A stretch of 64,000 nt of DNA from Granulosicoccus sp. (GTDB lineage: Bacteria; Pseudomonadota; Gammaproteobacteria; Granulosicoccales; Granulosicoccaceae). The position numbers and the translations under genes are program-made. The stretch covers positions 1 through 64,000 of the forward strand of contig JAHDGK010000018.1 of the NCBI GenBank assembly GCA_020627685.1, read 5' to 3'. Below, one piece after another: positions 26,051-37,014 of the stretch. Under the pieces are notes generated by a model, which was not told the origin of the DNA, did not search any database, and was given only the letters and a program-made list of their open reading frames with translations. How positions within the stretch are numbered: the first letter of the stretch is position 1; each line of letters opens with the position of its first letter.

Positions 26051-26890
26051 ATGGAATCCTCGCAAAATGCCTTGCAGTGCGGAGATAAAACTCTGGATTT
26101 ATCGCGTCCAAAGATCATGGGGATCCTCAATGTAACCCCGGATTCTTTCTCCGATGGTGGTCGGTTTCTAGGTCTAGATAAGGCGCTTGAGCACGCGGAA
26201 TCCATGTTAGCTGCGGGTGCTGACATCTTGGATGTAGGAGGTGAGTCAACCCGGCCCGGCGCGGCTGATGTGTCGGTGCAGCAGGAGCTGGATCGCATTC
26301 TGCCGGTCATTGAGGCGATTAACACTCGTTTTGACACAATCATCTCTTTGGATACCAGCAAATCTGCCGTTATTCGTGAAGGTGCGGGGGCAGGTGCCAG
26401 GCTTATTAACGATGTTCGAGCTTTGCGCGAGCCGGATGCATTAGAAACAGCAGTAGAAACAGGACTTCCGGTATGCCTGATGCATATGCAAGGGCAGCCT
26501 AGAAGTATGCAGCAAGCACCTGAATACTCTGATGTATTGGCAGAGGTAACACAGTTTTTAATGGATCGGCGTCAAGTTTGTATCGATGCTGGTATCCCGG
26601 CATCACAGATCGTGATTGATCCGGGGTTCGGATTTGGTAAGAATTTGGAACATAACCTGACGTTGTTGCAAGGATTGGAAACACTCTGTGACAATGCCCC
26701 GGTGCTGATCGGATTATCCCGAAAGCGCATGTTTGCAAACATTCTTAACAATGATTCGGTGAGTAGAGTAGTAGCATCTGTCACTGCAGCGCTGCTTTGC
26801 GTGCAAAGAGGCGCATCGATTGTGCGGGTACATGATGTTGAAGAAACAGCACATGCACTGGCCGTGTATCGTGCAGTTGATGAACTATAG
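26051..26890 (+). CDS. folP: Dihydropteroate synthase
   Basis: 279 aa from the ATG at 26051, preceded by a TTGGAG site. An earlier in-frame ATG at 25976 lies before the terminator hairpin and would add 25 residues, so it is rejected. Signatures: IMGILNVTPDSFSDGG near the N-terminus, ADILDVGGESTRPGA, the pterin-binding DPGFGFGK and a late ASIVRVHDV. It condenses p-aminobenzoate with the pterin pyrophosphate in folate synthesis. It is linked to glmM, as in E. coli. Confidence 0.97.
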   Translation: MESSQNALQCGDKTLDLSRPKIMGILNVTPDSFSDGGRFLGLDKALEHAESMLAAGADILDVGGESTRPGAADVSVQQELDRILPVIEAINTRFDTIISLDTSKSAVIREGAGAGARLINDVRALREPDALETAVETGLPVCLMHMQGQPRSMQQAPEYSDVLAEVTQFLMDRRQVCIDAGIPASQIVIDPGFGFGKNLEHNLTLLQGLETLCDNAPVLIGLSRKRMFANILNNDSVSRVVASVTAALLCVQRGASIVRVHDVEETAHALAVYRAVDEL

Positions 26891-26923
26891 ATAAGTCAGT
26901 AGGACAAGAACAGGATCAGCGTA

Positions 26924-28261
26924 ATGGCTAGAGAATTTTTCGGAACAGACGGAATCCGGGGTCGTGTAGGCGAGTATCCCATGACCGCCCAGGTGGTGAT
27001 GAAGCTCGGTTGGGCTGCGGGTAAAGTTCTGGCATCGAAAGGCAACCGAGAGGTTCTGATTGGAAAAGACACGCGGGTATCCGGCTATCTTTTCGAATCT
27101 GCATTAGAAGCGGGTCTGGCTTCAGCTGGCATCAACAGCCGTATGCTTGGGCCCATGCCGACTCCTGCGGTAGCTTATTTAACTAGCACCTTTCGCGCAG
27201 CGGCTGGCATTGTCATCAGTGCCTCGCACAATCCGTTTTACGATAACGGTCTGAAATTTTTCTCAACAGAAGGCAGTAAATTGCCGGACGACATCGAGCT
27301 GGAAATCGAAGCGATGATGCGTGAGGAGATGACCACCGTCGACTCCAAAGACTTGGGTAGAGCGCGTCGTGTTGATGATGCTGCCGGTCGTTATATCGAA
27401 TTTTGTAAAAGTACATTCCCATCTTCATTGCGCCTGGATGGCATGAAGATCGTTGTGGACTCTGCCAATGGCGCTGCCTATCAAGTCGCTCGTCAGGTGT
27501 TTGATGAGTTGGGTGCGCAAGTTGTCTCTGTCGGCGCTGATCCAAACGGTATGAATATCAACAAAGATTGCGGTGCCACGGCTCCAGATAATCTTCGTGC
27601 TCATGTGCTGTTGGAAAGAGCGGACGTGGGTATCGCACTTGATGGTGACGGCGATCGAATCATCATGGTTGATCATCGTGGCGAAATCGTTGACGGTGAC
27701 GAAATTCTTTATGTCCTCGCAAAAGCCAGGCATACCGAAGGCACACTGAAAGGTGGTGTCGTTGGAACACTCATGTCTAACTTGGCGCTTGAGCATGCCA
27801 TGAATGATCTCAATATCCCGTTTGAGCGTGCGTCGGTTGGTGATCGTTACGTCATGGAGTTGCTAAGAGCGAGAGGGTGGGAGCTTGGTGGAGAGAATTC
27901 TGGCCATGTTATCTGCTTGGATCGAGTGACAACCGGAGATGCCATTGTTGCCGCGCTGGCTGTACTAGCGGTTATGCGCTCCACCGGAGACTCACTGTCC
28001 CGATTGCGCGCAGACATGCAGCTGTATCCTCAGGTGCTGGTCAATGTGCCTTCAGCGAAGAAAGTCGATCTCGAGTCCAACGATCAAATTCAACAAGCTG
28101 TCAAGAATGCTGAATCTGAGTTGGGTGATAGTGGTCGTATCCTGCTTCGTCCTTCGGGAACAGAGCCTCTCGTCAGGGTGATGGTTGAAGGTAAAGTTGC
28201 CAACGATGTCGAGCAAATTTGCCACTCAGTGGCAAAAGTGGTCGGTGAGGCTCTCGGTTAA
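26924..28261 (+). CDS. glmM: Phosphoglucosamine mutase
   Basis: 445 aa. The start [14 protein letters not shown] is the family signature. The phosphoserine loop is [12 protein letters not shown] with Ser101, and the metal-binding loop reads GDGDR (LDGDGDRI). The sugar-binding GGENSGH and the phosphate-binding [12 protein letters not shown] are present. It converts glucosamine-6-P to glucosamine-1-P for UDP-GlcNAc. It starts 33 bp after folP, the widespread folP-glmM pair. Confidence 0.97.
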   Translation: MAREFFGTDGIRGRVGEYPMTAQVVMKLGWAAGKVLASKGNREVLIGKDTRVSGYLFESALEAGLASAGINSRMLGPMPTPAVAYLTSTFRAAAGIVISASHNPFYDNGLKFFSTEGSKLPDDIELEIEAMMREEMTTVDSKDLGRARRVDDAAGRYIEFCKSTFPSSLRLDGMKIVVDSANGAAYQVARQVFDELGAQVVSVGADPNGMNINKDCGATAPDNLRAHVLLERADVGIALDGDGDRIIMVDHRGEIVDGDEILYVLAKARHTEGTLKGGVVGTLMSNLALEHAMNDLNIPFERASVGDRYVMELLRARGWELGGENSGHVICLDRVTTGDAIVAALAVLAVMRSTGDSLSRLRADMQLYPQVLVNVPSAKKVDLESNDQIQQAVKNAESELGDSGRILLRPSGTEPLVRVMVEGKVANDVEQICHSVAKVVGEALG

Positions 28262-28348
28262 ATTCGTAACCCGCATCGTGTTTTGATGCTGGACTAAATT
28301 GACCAATCGGGGTATGCTTCCGCGGCTAAATCCTTGGAGTATTCCGTT

Positions 28349-29104
28349 TTGGCACAACGCCAACCTCTCATAGCAGGAAACTGGAAACTTAACGGTTCCC
28401 GGCAGTCCGTCGTCGATCTTGCCACAGCGGTTTCTGCCGGCTGCGGGCAACTCTCGTGCGAAGTGCTTGTTTGTCCCACATCTGTGCACATCTCTGATGT
28501 TCTTGGAGTGTTGGGCAATACGGCTCTGCATCTTGGTGCGCAGAATTGCGCTGAGGCGACTTCCGGTGCCTTCACCGGTGAAGTATCGGCCACAATGCTG
28601 GCTGAGTACGGCTGTGAGTACGTCATTCTGGGTCATTCTGAAAGGCGAGCCATGTACCACGAGTCCAGTGATATCGTGGCTGCTAAGTGCAAAGCCGTTC
28701 AAGAGGCAGGGCTGACGCCAATCTTATGCGTTGGAGAGACTCTTGAAGAGCGTGAGGCCGGGCAAGTTGAATCGGTTATCGCTGAACAGCTTGATGCTGT
28801 ACTCAACGGGGCAGGTGTGCAGGCATTTGAAAACATGGTGGTTGCCTATGAGCCGGTTTGGGCCATTGGTACTGGCAAAACGGCAAGTCCGGAACAAGCT
28901 CAAGACGTCCATGCCATGATTCGCGCTAGAATCGCGTCCCATGATAATGCGACGGCGCAGGCTTTGCGCATTCTCTACGGCGGCAGTGTCAAACCTGACA
29001 ATGCAGCTACTCTTTTTTCTCAGGTCGATATAGACGGCGGCCTGATCGGCGGTGCAGCTCTCGATGCTGAATCGTTTCTCGCTATCTGTGAAGCTGCAGG
29101 CTAA
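28349..29104 (+). CDS. tpiA: Triose-phosphate isomerase
   Basis: 251 aa from TTG at 28349. An upstream TTG at 28334 lies inside the TTGGAG ribosome site itself, so the later one, giving MAQRQPLIAGNWKLNG, is favoured. Catalytic residues: Lys in GNWKLNG, His in LGHSERR and Glu in AYEPVWAIGTGKTA; the phosphate-binding YGGSV and GLIGGAAL loops are intact. It interconverts DHAP and glyceraldehyde-3-P. It is in the glmM-tpiA-secG order seen in many gammaproteobacteria. Confidence 0.96.
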   Translation: MAQRQPLIAGNWKLNGSRQSVVDLATAVSAGCGQLSCEVLVCPTSVHISDVLGVLGNTALHLGAQNCAEATSGAFTGEVSATMLAEYGCEYVILGHSERRAMYHESSDIVAAKCKAVQEAGLTPILCVGETLEEREAGQVESVIAEQLDAVLNGAGVQAFENMVVAYEPVWAIGTGKTASPEQAQDVHAMIRARIASHDNATAQALRILYGGSVKPDNAATLFSQVDIDGGLIGGAALDAESFLAICEAAG

Positions 29105-29136
29105 AGTCTGCAGTCAAAGGAAAATACTGAAAAACC

Positions 29137-29502
29137 ATGCAATCCCTAGCGTTAGTAATTCATGTTGTTCTGGCTGCTGCAGTCATCGGTCTCGTGCTTA
29201 TTCAGCATGGCAAAGGAGCTGATGCTGGTGCGGCATTTGGTAGTGGAGCATCTGCCACTGTTTTCGGTGCGGGTGGTGCAGCATCGTTCATGACGCGTGC
29301 AACAACCGGCCTGGCTGCTGCATTTTTTGCCACCAGTATTTTCTTGTTTTACCTGGCTGCTAATCGCGACAGTGGTATTAGCTCGGTCACAGATGTTCCA
29401 GGGCTTGTTGAAGAGGCGCCGGCAGTATCGAATGATTTGCCGGGCGGCGTGACTGAGAGCGAAGGTGACGCGGCATCTGATTTGCCAAAACCTGTCAACT
29501 AG
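29137..29502 (+). CDS. secG: Protein translocase subunit SecG
   Basis: 121 aa. Two membrane helices (about 1-22 and 52-74) flank the family motif LIQHGKGADAGAAFG and the SASVTVFGAGGAASFM-like loop. The acidic C-terminal tail (about 80-121) is typical. It is part of SecYEG. It starts 32 bp after tpiA and is followed by tRNA-Leu. Confidence 0.95.
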   Translation: MQSLALVIHVVLAAAVIGLVLIQHGKGADAGAAFGSGASATVFGAGGAASFMTRATTGLAAAFFATSIFLFYLAANRDSGISSVTDVPGLVEEAPAVSNDLPGGVTESEGDAASDLPKPVN

Positions 29503-29564
29503 CACCCACACCGCCGAGAATTTAATATATCATTCCCGGCTGGCCGCAACGGCCGATCCCTTAT

Positions 29565-29649
29565 GCCGACATGGTGGAATTGGTAGACACGCTATCTTGA
29601 GGGGGTAGTGGCGCAAGCTGTCCCGGTTCGAGTCCGGGTGTCGGCACCA
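29565..29649 (+). tRNA. leuU: tRNA-Leu (anticodon GAG)
   Basis: 85 nt class II tRNA. Acceptor GCCGACA pairs with TGTCGGC, discriminator A, encoded CCA. The anticodon arm CTATC-TTGAGGG-GGTAG gives GAG. A variable arm and the TTCGAGT T-loop follow. The position between secG and nuoA matches leuU in E. coli. Confidence 0.97.
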
Positions 29650-29672
29650 TATTTAGTTCAGTTGTACCCGGT

Positions 29673-29695
29673 GCTCAGGCCATAATTGCCTGAGC
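29673..29695 (+). terminator. Hairpin after tRNA-Leu
   Basis: A perfect 8-bp stem, GCTCAGGC / GCCTGAGC, with a seven-base loop, 23 bp after the tRNA. No T-run follows, so it may be a processing or Rho-assisted end. The following 180 bp to nuoA contains no gene. Confidence 0.35.
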
Positions 29696-29878
29696 GCGAA
29701 TTTAGATGCGTCGATAGTGACAGCCAGAGCAAAAATTCTGCGATAATTGCGAGAGCCGTTCACTAGTGTCGTGACGTAATTTGGTAAAAGCCCGCGATTG
29801 CTGACTCAGTAATCCGCTTCGTCCAAACAAAGCGTACACATAGCGGTCGTCCATTTAAATTCGGTTCCGGAGTATCAG

Positions 29879-30235
29879 TTGCTAGCTACATACTTTCCCG
29901 TTCTCCTGTTTATCGTCATCGGTCTAGGCCTGGGTGTAGCGCTTCTCACGGTCGGTCGGCTGGCTGGACCCTCCAATCCCGGTAAGGACAAAAATTCTCC
30001 CTACGAATGCGGTTTTGAAGCATTCGAGGATGCGCGAATGAAGTTTGACGTTCGCTACTATCTAGTTGCCATTCTATTTATCATTTTTGATCTCGAAATC
30101 GCGTTCCTTATTCCGTGGGCGGTTACGCTGGATTCCATTTCCGGTACTGCCTTCGCTGCTATGGGGGTCTTCCTGTTTATCCTGGTAATAGGGTTTATAT
30201 ACGAATGGAAGAAAGGCGCGCTCGAGTGGGAATAA
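29879..30235 (+). CDS. nuoA: NADH-quinone oxidoreductase subunit A
   Basis: 118 aa from a TTG start with CGGAG 6 bp upstream. Three membrane helices flank the conserved loop [35 protein letters not shown], which holds the complex I quinone-site Cys. Fully typical. It is the first gene of a 14-gene complex I operon. Confidence 0.95.
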   Translation: MLATYFPVLLFIVIGLGLGVALLTVGRLAGPSNPGKDKNSPYECGFEAFEDARMKFDVRYYLVAILFIIFDLEIAFLIPWAVTLDSISGTAFAAMGVFLFILVIGFIYEWKKGALEWE

Positions 30236-30239
30236 AGTC

Positions 30240-30716
30240 ATGGGTATAGAGGGAGTTCTGGAGGAAGGGTTTGTAACGACTTCCGCAGACAAGCTAATCA
30301 ACTGGGCTCGCACAGGGTCTATGTGGCCAATGACATTTGGCCTTGCCTGTTGCGCGGTCGAAATGATGCACGCGGGTGCTGCTCGATACGATCTGGATCG
30401 TTTCGGAATTATCTTCAGGCCGAGTCCCCGGCAATCAGACGTCATGATTGTCGCTGGTACTCTCGTGAACAAAATGGCGCCGGCTTTGCGCAAAGTGTAC
30501 GACCAAATGCCAGATCCTAAGTGGGTCATCTCTATGGGGAGTTGCGCTAATGGCGGCGGGTATTATCACTACTCCTACGCGGTGGTCAGAGGGTGCGATC
30601 GCATAGTTCCGGTCGATGTCTATGTGCCGGGCTGTCCGCCGACTGCTGAAGCATTGCTGTACGGCATTTTGCAGTTGCAGAAAAAAATTCGTACAACCAA
30701 CACCATAGCTCGCTGA
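30240..30716 (+). CDS. nuoB: NADH-quinone oxidoreductase subunit B
   Basis: 158 aa. The N2 cluster cysteines are in [18 protein letters not shown] and VPGCPPT. The protein is short, with the compact N-terminus usual in proteobacteria outside the enterics. It carries electrons to quinone at the junction of the peripheral and membrane arms. Confidence 0.96.
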   Translation: MGIEGVLEEGFVTTSADKLINWARTGSMWPMTFGLACCAVEMMHAGAARYDLDRFGIIFRPSPRQSDVMIVAGTLVNKMAPALRKVYDQMPDPKWVISMGSCANGGGYYHYSYAVVRGCDRIVPVDVYVPGCPPTAEALLYGILQLQKKIRTTNTIAR

Positions 30717-30721
30717 TCATC

Positions 30722-31465
30722 ATGTCGACACGTGCGGAACAAATGCGAGATGCGCTCAAGGCGGCATTTCCTGAAAACAACTCGGTTCGAGTCGAACTCG
30801 ATTTGGTCGTTATTGACGTCGCACCAGATCAACTACTCAGTGTTTGTCAGAAGCTGCACGATGACGCCAGCCTTTCATTCAAACAAATGAGCGATCTGTG
30901 CGGTGTCGACTTCGCCACCTACGGTTCGGCCGAATGGTCCACCGATACAGGCAATATGGCAAGTTTCAGTCGAGCTGTTAATGCCTCTTCAACCGGTAGC
31001 TTAACGTTCGACACCGGACTCGATTTGCCCGCAACAGATCAGCCAAGGTTTGTGGTTGTGTACCACCTGTTGTCACTCGATCATAACGTTCGCTGCCGTG
31101 TGCGATGCGCAGCGTCTGACGATGAAATGCCGGTTGTGCCATCGGTTACGCCTATTTGGAATAACGCTGACTGGTACGAAAGAGAAGCGTTCGATTTATT
31201 CGGAATTCTTTTCGATGGCCATGCTGACTTACGGCGCATCCTCACGGACTATGGCTTCACCGGACATCCATTTCGAAAAGACTTTCCGCTTATCGGGAAC
31301 GTTGAAATGCGATATGACTCCGTTAAAGAGCGCGTGGTATACGAGCCTGTCAGTATTGAGCCCCGTGTATTAGTGCCGCGTGTCATACGCGAAGATTCAC
31401 GCTATGCCACAGGTGAGTCAGCCAGTAAGACCGAAAGCGACGCTGCGAAGAAAAACGATGCCTGA
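30722..31465 (+). CDS. nuoC: NADH-quinone oxidoreductase subunit C
   Basis: 247 aa, separate from NuoD (not fused as in E. coli). It contains the 30 kDa subunit signature [39 protein letters not shown] long C-terminal tail with Ser/Lys residues. Its stop overlaps the nuoD start by 8 bp. Confidence 0.95.
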   Translation: MSTRAEQMRDALKAAFPENNSVRVELDLVVIDVAPDQLLSVCQKLHDDASLSFKQMSDLCGVDFATYGSAEWSTDTGNMASFSRAVNASSTGSLTFDTGLDLPATDQPRFVVVYHLLSLDHNVRCRVRCAASDDEMPVVPSVTPIWNNADWYEREAFDLFGILFDGHADLRRILTDYGFTGHPFRKDFPLIGNVEMRYDSVKERVVYEPVSIEPRVLVPRVIREDSRYATGESASKTESDAAKKNDA

Positions 31466-32711
31466 GATACGTAACTACACATTAAATTTCGGCCCGCAGC
31501 ATCCGGCAGCGCACGGCGTATTGCGTCTTGTGCTTGAGATGGACGGGGAAGTGGTCGAGCGTGCCGACCCGCATATCGGTCTTCTTCATCGCGGTACTGA
31601 AAAGCTCGCGGAGTCTAAGCCTTACAACCAAACTATTGGTTATATGGATCGTCTCGATTACGTATCCATGATGTGCAACGAACACGGGTATGTTTTAGCC
31701 ATAGAAAAATTGCTGGGTGTTGAAGTACCTCTAAGGGCTCAGTACATCCGCGTCATGTTCGATGAAATTACTCGAATTCTGAATCACCTTATGTGGTTAG
31801 GCGCACATGGTCTGGATATCGGCGCCATGTCTATATTTTTGTACTGCTTCCGCGAACGTGAAGATCTCATGGATTGCTACGAAGCAGTTTCAGGTGCACG
31901 TTTGCATGCAACGTACTACCGCCCCGGTGGTGTTGCCCGCGATCTACCCGATCGCATGCCGCAGTACGAAGCATCGCGATTCACGAGTAAGTCCGCCGCA
32001 TCAAAGCTTAACGATAAGCGTCAAGGCAACATGCTCGATTTCCTCGACGACTTTACACAGCGTTTTCCTAAGTGCGTCGATGAATACGAAACTTTGCTGA
32101 CTGACAACCGTATCTGGAAGCAGCGTACGGTAGGAATCGGTGTCGTGACTCCCGAGCGTGCGCTCCAATTAGGTTTTACAGGTCCGATGTTGCGAGGTTC
32201 TAATATCGAATGGGATTTGCGTAAAAAGCAGCCCTATGAAGTGTACGACCAGCTGGACTTTGATATCCCCGTGGGCACCAACGGCGACAGTTATGACCGC
32301 TACTTGGTGCGCATCGAAGAGATGCGACAGTCCAATCGTATTATCAAACAATGCATTGAGTGGTTAAGAAACAATGAAGGGCCGGTTCTTACCGAAGACC
32401 ACAAAATTGCTCCACCGCGTCGTGGTGATATGAAAGGTGATATGGAATCACTTATTCATCACTTTAAGTTATTCACGGAAGGATTCTGTTTACCGGAAGG
32501 TGAAGCTTACGCAGCCGTCGAGCATCCCAAAGGTGAATTTGGTTGTTTTCTTGTCTCCGATGGGGCTAACAAACCCTATCGATTAAAGGTGCGTGCGCCC
32601 GGGTTTGCTCATCTGGCATCGCTGGATGAAATGGCTAAGGGGCACATGCTGTCAGATGTGGTCGCGCTTATCGGCACGCAAGATATCGTGTTCGGTGAGA
32701 TAGATCGTTAA
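31458..32711 (+). CDS. nuoD: NADH-quinone oxidoreductase subunit D
   Basis: 417 aa from the ATG at 31458 ([20 protein letters not shown]), the family start; a longer upstream frame runs through nuoC and is ignored. The 49 kDa signature LHRGTEKL and the quinone-site His and Tyr regions ([29 protein letters not shown]) are visible. Peripheral-arm subunit next to quinone. Confidence 0.96.
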   Translation: MPEIRNYTLNFGPQHPAAHGVLRLVLEMDGEVVERADPHIGLLHRGTEKLAESKPYNQTIGYMDRLDYVSMMCNEHGYVLAIEKLLGVEVPLRAQYIRVMFDEITRILNHLMWLGAHGLDIGAMSIFLYCFREREDLMDCYEAVSGARLHATYYRPGGVARDLPDRMPQYEASRFTSKSAASKLNDKRQGNMLDFLDDFTQRFPKCVDEYETLLTDNRIWKQRTVGIGVVTPERALQLGFTGPMLRGSNIEWDLRKKQPYEVYDQLDFDIPVGTNGDSYDRYLVRIEEMRQSNRIIKQCIEWLRNNEGPVLTEDHKIAPPRRGDMKGDMESLIHHFKLFTEGFCLPEGEAYAAVEHPKGEFGCFLVSDGANKPYRLKVRAPGFAHLASLDEMAKGHMLSDVVALIGTQDIVFGEIDR

Positions 32712-32734
32712 AAACTGTTGATAGAGACGTATAC

Positions 32735-33256
32735 ATGAGTTCAGTACCAGCCGACGTCAGTTTGCCAGCACCGGAATCCGTGTTGAGTGAGCACTCGATT
32801 GAAGAGATCGACGAGTGGCTTACCCGCTATCCGGATGACCAGAAGCAGAGTGCTGTGTTGGCAGCGCTGAGTATTGCTCAGCATCAAAATCTGGGTTGGC
32901 TCTCTACTGAGTTAATGGACGCTGTTGCTGCAAAGTTAGAAATGCCACCTATCGCTGTGTATGAAGTGGCCAGTTTCTATTCCATGTTTGAAACTCAGCC
33001 GGTTGGCAAACACTGCGTGGCCATATGCACCAACATCAGTTGCATGTTGATGGGCTCCGATACCATCGTTAATCACGTGGAAAACAAGTACGGCATTAAG
33101 CTGGGCGATTCAACCAGCGACGGTAAGATTTTTCTCAAAGTAGAAGAAGAGTGTCTGGCAGCGTGTTCAGGTGGACCCATGATGCAGGTCGACCACGTGT
33201 ATCACACGCAGCTGACGCCGCAAAAAGTAGATGAAATTCTCGATGCGCTTGATTGA
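32735..33256 (+). CDS. nuoE: NADH-quinone oxidoreductase subunit E
   Basis: 173 aa. Binds the N1a [2Fe-2S] cluster with CTNISCML and EECLAACSGGP cysteines (C-x4-C ... C-x3-C). The N-terminal helical thioredoxin-like part is typical. Works with NuoF in the NADH-oxidising module. Confidence 0.95.
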   Translation: MSSVPADVSLPAPESVLSEHSIEEIDEWLTRYPDDQKQSAVLAALSIAQHQNLGWLSTELMDAVAAKLEMPPIAVYEVASFYSMFETQPVGKHCVAICTNISCMLMGSDTIVNHVENKYGIKLGDSTSDGKIFLKVEEECLAACSGGPMMQVDHVYHTQLTPQKVDEILDALD

Positions 33257-33283
33257 TAACCATTCGGGAATAGGGGAGACATC

Positions 33284-34609
33284 ATGAGTGACATAACGCT
33301 ACCTGAAGGCTTACCGCCAATGAATCAGGTTTGCTACACGACACTGCAGTTTGATGAGCCGTGGACGTATGAAAACTATCTGAAAATTGGTGGTTATAAA
33401 GCCTGGAATCGAATTCTCGAAGAGAAGCTTTCCCCTGATGACGTGGTGCAGATCGTCAAGGACTCCGGCTTAAGAGGTCGTGGAGGCGCAGGCTTTCCAA
33501 CAGGTTTGAAGTGGAGCTTCATGCCTAAAAACGGTGGGCAGAGTTATTTCGTTATTAACTCCGATGAATCTGAGCCCGGCACGTGTAAGGATCGAGACCT
33601 CATCCGTTTCAACCCGCATGCACTGGTTGAGGGAATGCTTATTGGAAGTTATGCCATCCGTGCATCGGTTGCTTATAATTACATGCGCGGTGAGTTCATG
33701 GATCAAGTCTATAAGAACTTCATGCAGGCCATTAAGGATGCTTACGCAAACGGTTGGGCCGGCTCCGACATCAAAGGCAGTGGAATTGATATAGAAGTGA
33801 TCGGCACTCTCGGCGCAGGTGCTTACATTTGTGGCGAAGAGACAGCGCTGCTTGAATCATTGGAAGGTAAAAAAGGCCAGCCACGCTTCAAGCCACCGTT
33901 TCCTGCAGGCTTTGGGCTATACGGTCGCCCGACCACCATCAACAACACCGAATCGGTTGCTAGCGTACCGGCCATTGTGCGTAATGGTGCAGAATGGTTT
34001 AAGGGCATGGGCATCGAGACCGCAGGTGGTCAAAAATGTTTTTCAGTATCCGGCCACGTTGCAAAACCAGGTAATTTTGAAATTAATCTGGGCACGCCGT
34101 TTTCGACATTGCTTGAACTGAGCGGCGGTATGAAAGATGGCATTCCGTTGAAAGCGGTTATACCCGGTGGTTCATCTGTACCGGTTGTGCCTGGCGAAAT
34201 TATGATGACAACTAATATGGACTACGACTCCATATCCAAGGTTGCCGGTTCCATGCTGGGTTCGGGTGCTGTCATTGTGATGAATGAAACCACTGACATG
34301 GTGCAGGCCTTAAGGCGCATCTCGCGTTTCTATTATTCCGAGAGTTGTGGGCAGTGCACACCGTGCCGTGAAGGTACCGGTTGGCTGTATCGAATGCTGA
34401 CAAGAATTGTTGAAGGTAAGGGCTTACCCGAAGACATTGAAAAGTTGGAAGACGTCGCAGGGAAAATCGCCGGCCGCACTATTTGCGCCTTGGGTGATGC
34501 CGCTGCAATGCCAGTACAAAGCTTTGTAAAACACTACCGGCATGAGTTCGAGTACTACATTGAAAACGGGCGCAGTATGGTGTCCGACAAACTGGGAGCA
34601 GTCGCCTGA
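33284..34609 (+). CDS. nuoF: NADH-quinone oxidoreductase subunit F
   Basis: 441 aa. FMN- and NADH-binding glycine-rich segment GLRGRGGAGFPTGLKWSFM, then GAGAYICGEETALLESLEG and the N3 [4Fe-4S] motif ESCGQCTPCREGTGW with the last Cys in ICALGDAA. Site of NADH oxidation. Confidence 0.97.
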   Translation: MSDITLPEGLPPMNQVCYTTLQFDEPWTYENYLKIGGYKAWNRILEEKLSPDDVVQIVKDSGLRGRGGAGFPTGLKWSFMPKNGGQSYFVINSDESEPGTCKDRDLIRFNPHALVEGMLIGSYAIRASVAYNYMRGEFMDQVYKNFMQAIKDAYANGWAGSDIKGSGIDIEVIGTLGAGAYICGEETALLESLEGKKGQPRFKPPFPAGFGLYGRPTTINNTESVASVPAIVRNGAEWFKGMGIETAGGQKCFSVSGHVAKPGNFEINLGTPFSTLLELSGGMKDGIPLKAVIPGGSSVPVVPGEIMMTTNMDYDSISKVAGSMLGSGAVIVMNETTDMVQALRRISRFYYSESCGQCTPCREGTGWLYRMLTRIVEGKGLPEDIEKLEDVAGKIAGRTICALGDAAAMPVQSFVKHYRHEFEYYIENGRSMVSDKLGAVA

Positions 34610-34668
34610 TCTGTTATAAATAGATCAAGTCCGGCACCCGAAGCTGCCATTTTTGCGAAAATTGATAC

Positions 34669-37014
34669 ATGAGTGACGACACTATTCAGATAACCGTTGA
34701 CGGCACACCGCTAACGGCTCAGCGTGGGCAAATGCTCATCGAGGTCACCGATGCCGCGGGTATCGATGTGCCACGTTTTTGCTACCACAAGAAGCTATCG
34801 GTCGCGGCCAACTGTCGTATGTGTTTGGTTGAAGTGGAGAAAGCTCCAAAGCCACTACCTGCTTGCGCAACACCTGTTATGCCGGACATGGTGGTTCACA
34901 CTGCATCAAAGCTTGCCCGTGCTGCACAAAAAGGCACGATGGAATTTCTACTGATCAATCACCCGCTTGACTGCCCCATATGTGATCAGGGTGGTGAGTG
35001 CGAATTGCAAGATGTTGCCATGGGTTATGGCAATGGCGCTTCGCAATACACCGAAGGCAAACGCGTTGTATTCGATAAGTACATTGGTCCTCTTATCGCG
35101 ACTGAAATGACGCGGTGCATTCATTGCACGCGTTGTGTTCGGTTCGGTGAAGAGATTGCCGGCATCCGGGAATTGGGTGCAACAGGGCGGGGCGAGAATG
35201 TCCGCATCGGCACCTACATTGAGAAATCAGTAGTCTCGGAAGTCTCAGGCAATGTTATCGATATTTGCCCGGTGGGTGCTCTGACGGCCCGTCCATCCCG
35301 ATACACAGCTCGTTCATGGGAACTGTCGCAGCAGCCGTCAGTGTCACCGCATGATTCAGTCGGCTCTAATGTGTTTGTACACATGGACGGCACTACCGTT
35401 AATCGTGTGGTTCCGCGCGAAAACGAATCAATCAACGAAGTCTGGATTGCCGACAGAGATCGTTTTAGTTACCAGGGTTTAAATAACGCAGACAGAGTTC
35501 AATCGCCCATGGTGCGCATTGATGGTGAACTGCAATCCTGCGATTGGCCGACGGCATTGGCCGCCGCTGCCGATCATCTGCGTCGTCAGGATCTTGGTGT
35601 CCTAGCGTCGCCTAGCATTACGTTGGAAGAGCTTTACCTGGCTCAAAAGCTGGGCCGAGCTTTAGGAACCGACAACATCGATCATCGTTTGGGGCAGCTG
35701 GATTTTTCAGCCCAGGATGCAGCGCCGGTCATGCCTTGGTTGGGTATGCAGCTTAACGATCTGGAAACGCTTGATGCCGCTTTACTCGTAGGCTCGAACA
35801 TCCGTAAAGACCAACCCATTGCAGCGTTGCGACTCAGAAAGTCGGCCATGAAAGGCGCGGCGATTAGTTTCATAAACCCGAAACGTTTTCCACTGCATTT
35901 CGATGCTTGCGAAAATATTGCTACTCGCTACGATCACATGCTTGGTGAGTTAGTCGGAGTGGCAAAGGCATGTGGTGCGGATGTCTCCGCGATGTCGGAT
36001 ATCCCGTCAATCGATATCACCGACAGTCATCAAAGAATCGCTGATTCGTTGTCCAACGGTGATCGCGCGGCTCTTCTACTGGGCAATATCGCTGTGCAGC
36101 ATCCTGCCTATTCTCAATTGCAATACGTTGCTATGGCCATAGCAAAGTCCACGGGTGCCACACTTGGCATGTTGCCAGAGCGAGCGAATACTGCAGGAGC
36201 CTGGTTGGCAGGTGCTGTACCGCATCGTCTTGCTGGTGGTAAGAAAGCGTCTGGCAGCGGTCTAAATGCTGGCGCCATGTTAGCGTCTCCGCTATCGGCC
36301 TACTTACTGGTTGGCTGCGAAGTCGAATTCGATGCAGCGCATCCTTCACAGGCATTAAACAGTCTGGCAGGTGCAAGCAGTGTCGTGGCTATTAGCGCAT
36401 ATCTTAGCGACAGCTTACGAGCCCACGCTGACGTCATTTTGCCAAGCGCCACATTCACCGAGACGTTTGGCACTTATGTGAATGCGACGGGTAACTGGCA
36501 AAGCTCCCGTGGCATCACATCGCCTCCAGGTGATGCGCGACCGGCATGGAAAATTTTCAGAGTACTTGCTGACGAGCTGGAGCTGGACGGCTTTGCTTAC
36601 GATAGCCCTGAAGCCATCACTAAAGAACTGCAAAGCCAGTGCGGAAATGTGCAGCTGAGTAACATGACTCAGTTCGATTCGGTTCCCGCCTATAGTGCAC
36701 CTAGTGCGTCGAGTGTTCTGCGGGCCGGTGAAACACCGATGTACGCGACAGACCCCATTGTGCGTCGTTCTCAGCCTCTACAAAAATCGATGGACGGGAA
36801 GCAGGCATTTGTTTCGATGGCCGATGCCCAAATGCAAAAGCTTGAATTGAAAGACGGTGATGCTGTTAATTTAAAGCAGAACGGTTCTGCCGTATCGCTT
36901 AACTGCAAGCTGGACAACGACGTTCCCGATGGCTGTGTCTGGGTGCCGGCCGGTTTGCCTGAAACAGCAGCGCTCGGTGAGTTGTTTGGCGAAATAGAGG
37001 TGAGTAGAGCCTAA
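34669..37014 (+). CDS. nuoG: NADH-quinone oxidoreductase subunit G
   Basis: 781 aa. An N-terminal [2Fe-2S] domain ([20 protein letters not shown]) is followed by the N5 His-Cys motif ([14 protein letters not shown]) and N4 cysteines ([18 protein letters not shown]). The stretch after residue 215 reads [10 protein letters not shown] with no cysteines, so the N7 cluster of enterobacterial NuoG is missing, as in mitochondria and alpha/betaproteobacteria. The molybdopterin-like domain follows. The stop overlaps the nuoH start by one base. Confidence 0.96.
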   Translation: MSDDTIQITVDGTPLTAQRGQMLIEVTDAAGIDVPRFCYHKKLSVAANCRMCLVEVEKAPKPLPACATPVMPDMVVHTASKLARAAQKGTMEFLLINHPLDCPICDQGGECELQDVAMGYGNGASQYTEGKRVVFDKYIGPLIATEMTRCIHCTRCVRFGEEIAGIRELGATGRGENVRIGTYIEKSVVSEVSGNVIDICPVGALTARPSRYTARSWELSQQPSVSPHDSVGSNVFVHMDGTTVNRVVPRENESINEVWIADRDRFSYQGLNNADRVQSPMVRIDGELQSCDWPTALAAAADHLRRQDLGVLASPSITLEELYLAQKLGRALGTDNIDHRLGQLDFSAQDAAPVMPWLGMQLNDLETLDAALLVGSNIRKDQPIAALRLRKSAMKGAAISFINPKRFPLHFDACENIATRYDHMLGELVGVAKACGADVSAMSDIPSIDITDSHQRIADSLSNGDRAALLLGNIAVQHPAYSQLQYVAMAIAKSTGATLGMLPERANTAGAWLAGAVPHRLAGGKKASGSGLNAGAMLASPLSAYLLVGCEVEFDAAHPSQALNSLAGASSVVAISAYLSDSLRAHADVILPSATFTETFGTYVNATGNWQSSRGITSPPGDARPAWKIFRVLADELELDGFAYDSPEAITKELQSQCGNVQLSNMTQFDSVPAYSAPSASSVLRAGETPMYATDPIVRRSQPLQKSMDGKQAFVSMADAQMQKLELKDGDAVNLKQNGSAVSLNCKLDNDVPDGCVWVPAGLPETAALGELFGEIEVSRA

